From Acidobacteriota bacterium (GTDB taxonomy: Bacteria; Acidobacteriota; Blastocatellia; Pyrinomonadales; Pyrinomonadaceae), in NCBI GenBank assembly GCA_019247865.1, contig JAFBAJ010000055.1, positions 1-7,107 of the forward strand: a stretch of DNA of 7,107 nt, in the 5' to 3' direction. Positions 1 through 5,569 of this stretch are shown here, one piece after another; the stretch's first letter is position 1, and each line of letters opens with the position of its first letter. Under the pieces are notes generated by a model. That model saw only the letters and a program-made list of their open reading frames with translations, had not been told where the DNA came from and made no database searches. The translations under genes and the position numbers were made by a program.

Positions 1-112
1 CCGCGCGATGTTCGTCTACTGGTCTTACGACGAGAGCGCGCCGTCCGGCAATTTCCTGATAGACTTTTTCCAGAACACACGCTGGAACCGCACCGGCACG
101 CTGATCAAATAA
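1..112 (+). CDS. lepB: Signal peptidase I, C-terminal end (partial)
   Basis: This is the last 36 codons of a gene that begins left of the window; the frame runs from base 2 and ends in TAA at 110-112. The readable tail starts RAMFVYWSYDESAPSG and ends NTRWNRTGTLIK. A 'hydrophobic-YWSYD' strand followed, after a short spacer, by a 'TRWxRTG' strand at the extreme C-terminus is the usual ending of type I signal peptidases in Acidobacteriota-like genomes. The enzyme removes signal peptides from exported proteins at the outer face of the cytoplasmic membrane. The catalytic Ser and Lys lie outside the window, so activity cannot be judged. The identification rests on the tail alone. A hairpin repeat begins three bases after the stop codon. 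Confidence 0.7.
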   Translation, partial: RAMFVYWSYDESAPSGNFLIDFFQNTRWNRTGTLIK

Positions 113-115
113 AAT

Positions 116-189
116 TTTCACGCCAAGGCGCTGGTGACGCAAAGAAAGCATTCGTGCTCTTCTTTGCGTCTTTGCGCCTTTGCGTGAAA
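116..189. repeat. Intergenic palindromic repeat with CGCAAAG units
   Basis: This is a near-perfect inverted repeat between the signal peptidase and channel genes. The right arm, read on the minus strand, holds three exact copies of CGCAAAG at 8-bp spacing (plus-strand CTTTGCG at 162-168, 170-176 and 178-184). The left arm holds the matching units at 121-127 (CGCCAAG), 129-136 (CGCTGGTG, altered) and 138-144 (CGCAAAG). The ends TTTCACGC and GCGTGAAA pair, and the centre closes as AGCA-TTCG-TGCT (147-158). As RNA it would fold into one long hairpin with a small internal mismatch. No long T run follows, so it is not a classic terminator. It resembles dispersed intergenic repeats seen in several soil phyla. 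Its function is unknown; acting as a transcript end or 3' stabiliser is an inference. Confidence 0.85.
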
Positions 190-207
190 CTGCTTTAAAA
201 CTTTCCC

Positions 208-236
208 GTAACATACACTTCAGGTCGTGTTAAGAT
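208..236 (+). promoter_or_regulatory. Possible extended -10 promoter for the channel gene
   Basis: GTAACA at 208-213 (4 of 6 with TTGACA) lies 17 bp from TAAGAT at 231-236 (4 of 6 with TATAAT). A TG at 228-229 gives an extended -10, TGTTAAGAT. The expected transcription start, about 243-244, is only a few bases before the ATG at 247, so the mRNA would be almost leaderless. This fits the absence of a Shine-Dalgarno sequence before that ATG. It was judged by eye on short matches and is weak evidence. Confidence 0.25.
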
Positions 237-246
237 TCGCTCCCGA

Positions 247-1818
247 ATGAGTTTCTGGTCCAACTTACAAACGGCAGCGGGCATGGCTGGGGTTTATCAT
301 TGGGTCGCGGTGTGCTTCATGCTCACGGCCGCGCTGCTCTTCGCTCTGGTTCCGGGCGAGCGTCTGCGCATACGCAACGCGGTGCTGCTCTTCGCGCTCG
401 CCTTCTGCGGATTACTGTGCGCCGCCGCGCTCGCCTCTTACGGCGCGCTGCCGAACGGGGCTGCGTATCGCTGGACGCGCTGGGCCTCGCTCTTTATCTC
501 CAGCGTCGCCCTCGTCAACCTGGCGAGCGTCCTCGTCTTCGACGTGCTGCTGGAAGCCGTGCGGCTCAAGCCGCCGCGCATCCTGCGCGACCTGCTGCTG
601 GCCTTCAGCTACATCATCATCGCGCTCAGCCTGCTCTCGCAGAGCGGCGTTGATTTGACCGGCATCGTCGCCACCTCGGCCGTCATCACGGCCGTCATCG
701 GCTTCTCTTTGCAGGACACGCTCGGCAACATCATGGGCGGGATGGCTCTGCAGATGGAGCGCACGATCGGCGTCGGCGATTGGGTGCGGATAGACACGCA
801 AGAGGGGCGCGTGAAGGAGATACGCTGGCGGCAGACCTCGATTGAGACGCGCAACTGGGACACGATTGTGATTCCGAACAGCGTCCTGATGAAGGGACAG
901 GTCACGATCCTGGGCCGCCGCGCGGGCGAGGCGCGCCAGCACCGGATGTGGGTCTTCTTCAACGTGGACTTTCGCTATGCGCCGCCGGACGTGATCGACA
1001 CGGTCGAAGCGGCCCTGCGCGCCGAGCCGATCCCGAACGTCGCGCGCGAGCCCGCGCCCAACTGCATCTTCATGGACTTCAAGGAGAGCTACGGGCACTA
1101 CGCCGTGCGCTACTGGCTGACGGACCTGGCCGTGGACGACCCGACCAGCTCGGTCGTGCGCCAGCGCATCTTCTTCGCCCTGCGGCGCGCCGGGATTCCG
1201 CTCTCGATTCCGGCGCACTCGCTCTTCATCACCGAAGAGGACGAGTCGCGGCGCGCGCGCAAGCACCAGGAGGAGATCGACCATCGCGTCGAAGCCTTGC
1301 AGCACGTCGAGCTCTTTCACTCGCTGACGCGCGACGAGCGGCGCGAGATGGCCGAGCGTCTGGTCGAAGCTCCCTTCGTGCGCGGCGAGGCGATGACACG
1401 GCAGGGCGCGCAGGCGCACTGGCTCTACATTATGACGAGCGGCGAGGGGGAGGTGCGCGTCGCCGCCGAAGGCAGCAAGCTCAGCGAGAAGGTTGCGACG
1501 CTGCGCGCCGGAAGCTTTTTCGGCGAGATGGGACTGATGACCGGCGAGCCGCGCACGGCGACCGTCATCGCCAACACCGATGTCGAATGCTATCGTCTGG
1601 ACAAGGACGCCTTTCATGACATCCTGCGCCGCCGCCCGGAGATCGCCGAAGACATCTCGCACATCCTCGCACGCCGCCGGGTCGAGCTGGACGGCATCCG
1701 CGAAGGGCTCAACGAAGAGGCCATGCGCCAGCGCATGCACCGCACACAGCACGATGTCCTCAACCGCATTCGCAACTTCTTCAAACTCGACCGGCAACCG
1801 GCTGATTCGATCCACTAA
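247..1818 (+). CDS. MscS-family channel with C-terminal cyclic-nucleotide-binding domain
   Basis: This 523-residue inner-membrane channel resembles the bacterial cyclic-nucleotide-gated (bCNG) branch of the MscS superfamily. Hydrophobic helices lie at about 17-36, 44-67, 81-104 and 113-131. The pore helix follows at about 137-170 (ATSAVITAVIGFSLQDTLGN) and runs into the MscS beta domain (RTIGVGDWVRI at 172-182, then EGRVKEI and VIPNS). An alpha/beta cytoplasmic part extends to about 330. A charged linker (331-350) leads to a cNMP-binding domain (about 355-475) with an intact phosphate-binding cassette, FGEMGLMTGEPRTATV (425-440). Its Glu427 and Arg436 are the residues expected to hold ribose and phosphate. 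Family knowledge: such fusions open on nucleotide binding and often respond poorly to tension. There is no Shine-Dalgarno before ATG 247; the ATG at 283 (residue 13) is an alternative start. Hairpin repeats flank the gene on both sides. Confidence 0.9.
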   Translation: MSFWSNLQTAAGMAGVYHWVAVCFMLTAALLFALVPGERLRIRNAVLLFALAFCGLLCAAALASYGALPNGAAYRWTRWASLFISSVALVNLASVLVFDVLLEAVRLKPPRILRDLLLAFSYIIIALSLLSQSGVDLTGIVATSAVITAVIGFSLQDTLGNIMGGMALQMERTIGVGDWVRIDTQEGRVKEIRWRQTSIETRNWDTIVIPNSVLMKGQVTILGRRAGEARQHRMWVFFNVDFRYAPPDVIDTVEAALRAEPIPNVAREPAPNCIFMDFKESYGHYAVRYWLTDLAVDDPTSSVVRQRIFFALRRAGIPLSIPAHSLFITEEDESRRARKHQEEIDHRVEALQHVELFHSLTRDERREMAERLVEAPFVRGEAMTRQGAQAHWLYIMTSGEGEVRVAAEGSKLSEKVATLRAGSFFGEMGLMTGEPRTATVIANTDVECYRLDKDAFHDILRRRPEIAEDISHILARRRVELDGIREGLNEEAMRQRMHRTQHDVLNRIRNFFKLDRQPADSIH

Positions 1819-1823
1819 ATAAA

Positions 1824-1903
1824 TTCGCCACAGAGGGCACAGAGCGCACAGAGGAGATAAATCATTTCTCTTCCTCTGTGCGCTCTGTGCCCTCTGTGGC
1901 GAA
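1824..1903. repeat. Intergenic palindromic repeat with CACAGAG units, perfect 32-bp arms
   Basis: The left arm (1824-1855) and right arm (1872-1903) are exact reverse complements over 32 bp, around a 16-base centre that itself contains AAAT-C-ATTT. Each arm carries three copies of CACAGAG at 9-bp spacing: 1829-1835, 1838-1844 and 1847-1853, mirrored as CTCTGTG at 1874-1880, 1883-1889 and 1892-1898. The element starts five bases after the channel gene's stop codon. Five T residues follow at 1907-1911, after the sequence AAG, so the RNA hairpin could act as an imperfect terminator. The left half of the arm sequence (CACAGAG repeats) is of a type found scattered between genes in many soil bacteria. 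No transposase is linked to it here. Confidence 0.92.
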
Positions 1904-1921
1904 AAGTTTTTGGCCTTTCGA

Positions 1922-1950
1922 TTGCTTCTGTCTCTTGGCTGGTATATATG
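1922..1950 (+). promoter_or_regulatory. Possible promoter for the brkB-psuG-oxidoreductase operon
   Basis: TTGCTT at 1922-1927 lies 17 bp from TATATG at 1945-1950 (overlapping alternative TATATA at 1943-1948). It sits 18 bp after the palindromic repeat and upstream of the Shine-Dalgarno at 1978-1981. If it is real, transcription would begin near 1957. That excludes the ATG at 1948 as a start and leaves a leader of about 30 bases. The -10 box is a good match in an otherwise GC-rich setting, but the call was made by eye. Confidence 0.3.
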
Positions 1951-1968
1951 AGTGTCACATATTCGGTC

Positions 1969-1981
1969 GGAGGGAGTGGAG
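1969..1981 (+). promoter_or_regulatory. Ribosome binding site deciding the brkB-family start
   Basis: A purine-rich stretch, GGAGGGAGTGGAG, ends five bases before the ATG at 1987. It supports that codon over the upstream in-frame ATG at 1948, which has no such sequence before it and overlaps a possible -10 box. A third ATG at 1996 is also possible but less well spaced. Confidence 0.6.
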
Positions 1982-1986
1982 CGGCG

Positions 1987-2913
1987 ATGGCTTCGATGTG
2001 GAAATTCGGCGGCCTGACGTGGAAAGAGTTGGCGCGGCGTGTCTGGCAACAGGTCAACGAAGATGATGTCTTCGGGCGCGCGGCTCAGCTCTCTTACTAC
2101 TTTCTGCTGGCGCTCTTTCCGCTCCTGCTCTTTCTGACGACCCTGCTCGGCTACTTCGCAGACGCGGGCACAGAGCTGCGCAACAGCATGCTCAGGTATC
2201 TCAGCACAGTGCTACCCTCTTCCGCCTCGGAGCTGATCTACACGACCGTGGACGAAGTGAGCAAGTCGGCCGGCGGCGGCAAGCTTTCGTTCGGCGTGCT
2301 GGCGACGCTGTGGGCTGCTTCCAACGGGATGGGCGCGATCAGCGAATCGCTGAACGTCGCTTATGATGTCAAAGAGGAGCGCCCGTGGTGGCGCTCGCGG
2401 CTCTCCTCAATCATCCTGACCATCGCGCTGGCGGTGCTCATCATCAGCGCGCTCGCACTGATCCTGTACGGCGGTTCAATCGCCGAGAAGGTGGCCGCGA
2501 GCTACGGTCTGGGCGATGCCTTCACGACGGCCTGGAAGATTCTGCAATGGCCGATTGTGCTGGCCTTTGTGCTGCTGGCCTTCAGCCTCGTCTACTACTT
2601 CGCGCCCGACCTCAAAGATCAGGACTGGAAGTGGGTCACGCCGGGCTCTGTGATCGGCGTCACGCTGTGGCTCCTCGTCTCATTCGCCTTTCGCATCTAC
2701 CTGCACTTCTTCAACTCATACAGCGCGACCTACGGCTCGCTCGGCGCGGTCATCATCCTCATGCTCTGGTTCTATTTCACCGGCGCAGCGATCCTCATCG
2801 GCGGCGAGATCAATTCCGAGATCGAGAACGCAGCCGCAGAGGCCGGAGCGCCCGACGCCAAAGAGCGCGGCGAGAAAGATCCACAGGAGAACGAGAGAAA
2901 AGGGAAAGCATGA
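1987..2913 (+). CDS. YihY/virulence factor BrkB family membrane protein
   Basis: This is a 308-residue polytopic inner-membrane protein of the YihY/BrkB family, whose biochemical function is not firmly known. From ATG 1987, a short amphipathic N-terminus (WKELARRVWQQVNEDDVFGR) precedes about six membrane segments at roughly 36-57, 100-118, 140-162, 186-206, 217-238 and 248-272. Family hallmarks are AAQLSYYFLLALFPLLL (32-48), FAPDLK (205-210) and the C-terminal block YGSLGAVIILMLWFYFTG followed by LIGGEINSE (270-278). The last 30 residues are a charged, Lys/Glu-rich cytoplasmic tail. The family was once annotated as ribonuclease BN in error, so no RNase role should be read into it. Its stop codon overlaps the psuG start (ATGA, 2910-2913), which points to co-transcription and coupled translation. 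Starting at 1948 would add 13 residues. Confidence 0.9.
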   Translation: MASMWKFGGLTWKELARRVWQQVNEDDVFGRAAQLSYYFLLALFPLLLFLTTLLGYFADAGTELRNSMLRYLSTVLPSSASELIYTTVDEVSKSAGGGKLSFGVLATLWAASNGMGAISESLNVAYDVKEERPWWRSRLSSIILTIALAVLIISALALILYGGSIAEKVAASYGLGDAFTTAWKILQWPIVLAFVLLAFSLVYYFAPDLKDQDWKWVTPGSVIGVTLWLLVSFAFRIYLHFFNSYSATYGSLGAVIILMLWFYFTGAAILIGGEINSEIENAAAEAGAPDAKERGEKDPQENERKGKA

Positions 2914-3812
2914 TTAAGCTCAGCGCCGAAGTCGAAGCGGCCTTGAATGAAAAGCGCGCGGTGGTCGCGCTCGAATCCACAGTCATCGCGCACGGCCTGC
3001 CGCGCCCGGAAAACCTGAGGACGGCGCAGAGGCTTGAAGAGGTCGTCCGCGAGGGCGGCGCGACGCCCGCGACCATCGCGATCCTGAAAGGGCAGCTCTG
3101 CGTGGGGCTGGAGGCGGACGAGCTGCGCCATCTGGCTGAGAGCGATCATATTCTGAAAGTCAGCCGCAGAGACCTGCCCGTCGTCGTCGCGCGCGGGCTC
3201 GATGGAGCGACGACCGTCGCCACGACCATGTGGATCGCAGAACGCGCTGGCTTGAGCGTCTTCTCGACGGGCGGCATCGGCGGCATACATCGCGGGGTGC
3301 TGCCGGATGTCTCTGCGGACTTGCCTGAGCTGGCGCGCGCCGGCGGGATGACGGTCGTCTGCTCCGGCGCGAAAATCGTGCTCGACCTCCCTGCGACGCG
3401 CGAATGGCTTGAGACGCACGGCATCACGGTCGTCGGTTACGGCTGCGACGAGCTGCCCGCCTTCTATTCGAGACGGAGCGGCCTGCCCGTTGACGTGCGC
3501 GCGGATTCGGCAGAGGAGGTAGCACAGCTCATCCACGCTCGCCGCCGGTTAAAGCTCGAAGGCGCGACGCTCCTCGCCGTGCCCGTCCCGGAAGAGGCAG
3601 AAGTGCCCGCAGAGCTTCTACAGTCTGCGCTCGACGAAGCTTTAACCGAAGCCGAGCGCAAAGAGATCGGCGGGCGCGAGCTGACCCCGTTTTTGTTATC
3701 GCGCATGGCCGCCGGGAGCGGCGGCGCAACCCTTCGTGCCAATATCGCGCTCCTCGCCAACAACGCGCGCGTCGCGGCCGAAGTCGCAAGGGCACTGTCT
3801 TCATCAACCTGA
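2910..3812 (+). CDS. psuG: Pseudouridine-5'-phosphate glycosidase
   Basis: The 300-residue product matches PsuG over its whole length (E. coli enzyme about 312). PsuG splits the C-glycosidic bond of pseudouridine 5'-phosphate to give uracil and ribose 5-phosphate, in the cytoplasm, using Mn2+. Conserved blocks are VALESTVIAHGLPRPEN (19-35), KVSRRDLP (83-90), GATTVATTM (99-107), STGGIGGIHRG (119-129), DVSADLPEL (133-141), CSGAK (151-155) and GRELTPFLLSRM (255-266). Glu22, Lys83 (Schiff-base lysine), Asp137 (metal site) and Lys155 align with the catalytic residues known from E. coli PsuG. The start ATG overlaps the stop of the upstream membrane-protein gene. The frame stays open further upstream to 2385, but that part is a shadow of the upstream gene. 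The usual partner psuK is not in the window, and no kinase domain is fused. Confidence 0.96.
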   Translation: MIKLSAEVEAALNEKRAVVALESTVIAHGLPRPENLRTAQRLEEVVREGGATPATIAILKGQLCVGLEADELRHLAESDHILKVSRRDLPVVVARGLDGATTVATTMWIAERAGLSVFSTGGIGGIHRGVLPDVSADLPELARAGGMTVVCSGAKIVLDLPATREWLETHGITVVGYGCDELPAFYSRRSGLPVDVRADSAEEVAQLIHARRRLKLEGATLLAVPVPEEAEVPAELLQSALDEALTEAERKEIGGRELTPFLLSRMAAGSGGATLRANIALLANNARVAAEVARALSSST

Positions 3813-3823
3813 AAATTTCCGCA

Positions 3824-3829
3824 AAGGAG
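3824..3829 (+). promoter_or_regulatory. Shine-Dalgarno AAGGAG deciding the oxidoreductase start
   Basis: AAGGAG lies nine bases before ATG 3839. The longer in-frame start, TTG at 3830, directly abuts this motif with no spacer and so cannot be served by it. The ATG is therefore the start. Confidence 0.8.
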
Positions 3830-3838
3830 TTGTCAAGC

Positions 3839-5071
3839 ATGGCGTCGACGAATGAAGAGCGTGTGATCGCGTCTGTCACGGAGACTGACTGCTGCATCGT
3901 CGGCGGCGGCCCCGCCGGAGTCGTTCTCGCCTATCTCCTCGCGCGCAAGGGCATCCGCGTCACGCTGCTTGAGCTGCACATGGATTTCGACAGGGACTTT
4001 CGCGGCGACACGGCGCATCCATCCACGCTCGAAATCATGGATCAACTGGGCCTGGCCGAACGCCTGCACGAGCTGCGTCACACGAAGATCCGCCAATTCA
4101 ATTTACAGGTTGGCGATGACGAGCCCTTAACGATTGACCTCAGCTTTCTCAAGACAAAATTCCCGTACATCATGATGGTGCCGCAGGTTCACTTTCTGGA
4201 CTTCATCACCGAGGAAGCGAAAAAGTTTCCGAGCTTCAGCCTCGTCTTGGGAGCGAACGTGCAGGAGCTGATTCGTGTGGATGGAGCTGTGCGCGGCGTG
4301 CTGTATCGTGGTCACGAAGATAACGAGTGGCATGAAGTGAGGGCGCAACTGACGGTCGGCGCGGACGGACGCTCGTCGCGCGTGCGTCGCCTGGCGGAAA
4401 CGGAAATGGTCAAGACTTCGCCGCCGATGGACGTGCTCTGGTTTCGCCTGCCGCGCCGCGCGGGCGACCCGGAAGGACTGGCCGGGCGCATACGCAACGG
4501 GCACATCCTCGTCATGCTCGACCGCCTCGAAGAATGGCAGATCGCTTTCGTTATCCTCAAAGGGACGTATCATCAATTGCGCGAAGCGGGCATCGAACAG
4601 CTCAAACGCCTAGTCGTCGAGACCGACCCGACGCTCCAAGACCGCATAGACCACCTGGAAGATTGGAAACAGGTCGCGATCCTCTCTGTCGAATCGAGCA
4701 GAGTGAAGCAGTGGTACCAGCCTGGATTGCTCCTCATCGGCGACGCGGCGCACGTCATGTCGCCCGTCGGAGGCGTCGGCATCAACTATGCGATACAGGA
4801 CGCGGTGGTCGCCGCCAACGTCCTGACCGCGCCGCTCAAGGCAGGCCGCGTGCAGACGAGCGATCTCAAACGCGTGCAGCATCTACGCACGCTGCCGACG
4901 CGCTTCATACAGGCGTTTCAGGCGGTCGTCCAGAAACGAATCCTCGGCAACGCGCTGACGAACAAACAGTTCAAGCTGCCCTTCTTCATGCGCCTCCCGC
5001 TCCTGCGCCGCATCCCCGCGCGCCTCATCGCCTTCGGCCTCTGGCGCGTGCGCGTGGAAGACCAGAAGTAA
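3839..5071 (+). CDS. FAD-dependent oxidoreductase (UbiH/PHBH-like aromatic hydroxylase fold)
   Basis: This is a 410-residue flavoprotein of the class A monooxygenase type (COG0654). The N-terminal Rossmann motif is CCIVGGGPAGVVLAYLLA (18-35), ending in the ribose-binding Glu45 of TLLELH. The family-specific FRGDTAHPSTLEIMDQLGL follows at 54-72. The DG motif is GADGRSSRVR (174-183). The GD motif is LLIGDAAHVMSPVGGVGINY (298-317), followed by AIQDA. Together these show FAD binding and probable NAD(P)H-linked hydroxylation or oxidation. The substrate cannot be read from sequence. The C-terminus (380-403) is a hydrophobic and basic stretch, LPLLRRIPARLIAFG, typical of this subgroup and possibly membrane-associated. 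The gene follows psuG by 26 bp with no terminator between them, so it is probably the third gene of the operon. No terminator is visible directly after it. Confidence 0.88.
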   Translation: MASTNEERVIASVTETDCCIVGGGPAGVVLAYLLARKGIRVTLLELHMDFDRDFRGDTAHPSTLEIMDQLGLAERLHELRHTKIRQFNLQVGDDEPLTIDLSFLKTKFPYIMMVPQVHFLDFITEEAKKFPSFSLVLGANVQELIRVDGAVRGVLYRGHEDNEWHEVRAQLTVGADGRSSRVRRLAETEMVKTSPPMDVLWFRLPRRAGDPEGLAGRIRNGHILVMLDRLEEWQIAFVILKGTYHQLREAGIEQLKRLVVETDPTLQDRIDHLEDWKQVAILSVESSRVKQWYQPGLLLIGDAAHVMSPVGGVGINYAIQDAVVAANVLTAPLKAGRVQTSDLKRVQHLRTLPTRFIQAFQAVVQKRILGNALTNKQFKLPFFMRLPLLRRIPARLIAFGLWRVRVEDQK

Positions 5072-5254
5072 ACCATTAGGACACCATATTGCATGATAGC
5101 GATACAAACATTGAATTCAGAAACGGGCAGAAAGCCGTCCCGCCATGCGCGCTCGATCACCGAATTCCTTTATTTGAGCTGTTGAATAAGGCTTGCCGGG
5201 TATTTATCACCGGATTGAAGAGCAGTGGCATAGTGGTTGATAGAGATTTTAGTC

Positions 5255-5263
5255 AAGGGGGAG
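5255..5263 (+). promoter_or_regulatory. Strong Shine-Dalgarno before the glycine-zipper gene
   Basis: AAGGGGGAG ends eight bases before ATG 5272 and fixes the start there. The open frame extends upstream to a TTG at 5089, but without a ribosome binding site or signal-peptide logic. A second ATG at 5278 is less well placed. The 200-bp spacer upstream (5072-5271) is A/T-richer than the genes. It holds only a weak promoter-like pair, TTGAAT 5182-5187 and TATCAC 5205-5210 with 17-bp spacing. Confidence 0.7.
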
Positions 5264-5271
5264 TTCTACAT

Positions 5272-5541
5272 ATGAAAATGAAGAGACTGATACTAGCTTT
5301 GATGTGCTTCGTGCTGTTGGCGACTATGGCACTGCCGGCTGAGGCCCAGCGCCGTCGTAAACGCAGCTTCTGGAAAAAGCACCGTGATAAGATCACGACC
5401 GTGGCAGGCGCGGGCGCAGGCGCTTTGATCGGCGGTGTAGCCGGTGGCAAGAAGGGCGCGCTTATCGGCACCGCAGTAGGAGCCGGTGGTTCCGCGCTTT
5501 ATACTTATAAACTTCGCAAGCGTCATCGTCGCCGCCACTAA
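5272..5541 (+). CDS. Small secreted cationic glycine-zipper protein
   Basis: The 89-residue product begins with a clear signal peptide: basic MKMKR, a hydrophobic core LILALMCFVLLATMAL, and a probable cleavage site AEA|Q after residue 25. The mature part, about 64 residues, has a basic N-arm (QRRRKRSFWKKHRDK). It continues with a glycine-zipper hairpin at about 43-75, in which two Gly/Ala stretches (AGAGAGALIGGVAGG and GALIGTAVGAGGSALY) flank a KK turn. It ends in a basic tail, KLRKRHRRRH. It has about 18 Arg/Lys and a single acidic residue. Related glycine-zipper proteins are envelope or outer-membrane-associated, but their role is unknown. A strong Shine-Dalgarno and the terminator just downstream support expression as a real gene, perhaps from its own promoter in the 200-bp spacer. 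It was placed in this family by motif, not by alignment. Confidence 0.82.
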   Translation: MKMKRLILALMCFVLLATMALPAEAQRRRKRSFWKKHRDKITTVAGAGAGALIGGVAGGKKGALIGTAVGAGGSALYTYKLRKRHRRRH

Positions 5542-5569
5542 GATTCCAGCGCTTAACGAGTTCATAGAG

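Noticed and set aside
948..1619. Plus-strand open frame of 223 codons inside the channel gene
   Set aside because: It is an out-of-frame shadow made almost entirely of Arg, Ala, Gly and Asp, and it overlaps the true domain-bearing frame.
1948..1986. Longer start for the BrkB-family gene at ATG 1948
   Set aside because: There is no Shine-Dalgarno before it, and it overlaps a possible -10 box. The ATG at 1987 has GGAG five bases upstream. It cannot be fully excluded.
412..2049. 545-codon open frame on the minus strand, antisense to the channel gene and across the second palindrome
   Set aside because: Its protein is rich in Arg, Asp, Ala and His as expected of an antisense frame in GC-rich DNA. 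It shows no recognisable domain and runs through the hairpin repeat, while the plus-strand frame has full MscS and cNMP motifs.
2385..2909. Upstream in-frame extension of psuG (475 codons in total)
   Set aside because: The extension overlaps conserved membrane segments of the preceding gene in another frame and has no PsuG similarity. The ATG at 2910 gives the normal family length.
2772..3536. 254-codon minus-strand open frame opposite psuG
   Set aside because: It is a shadow frame of the well-supported psuG gene, with no motif and no ribosome binding site logic.
4534..5079. Plus-strand 181-codon frame in the second half of the oxidoreductase gene
   Set aside because: It is an Arg/Ala/His/Pro-rich shadow frame. 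The real frame carries the GDAAH flavin motif here.
5089..5271. TTG-initiated 61-residue N-terminal extension of the glycine-zipper protein
   Set aside because: It would bury the signal peptide, has no ribosome binding site, and ignores the strong AAGGGGGAG before ATG 5272.
5072..5271. Possible riboswitch or small RNA in the 200-bp spacer
   Set aside because: Only a short imperfect stem near 5123-5138 and two GAATTC sites were seen. There is no multi-stem architecture or known riboswitch core.
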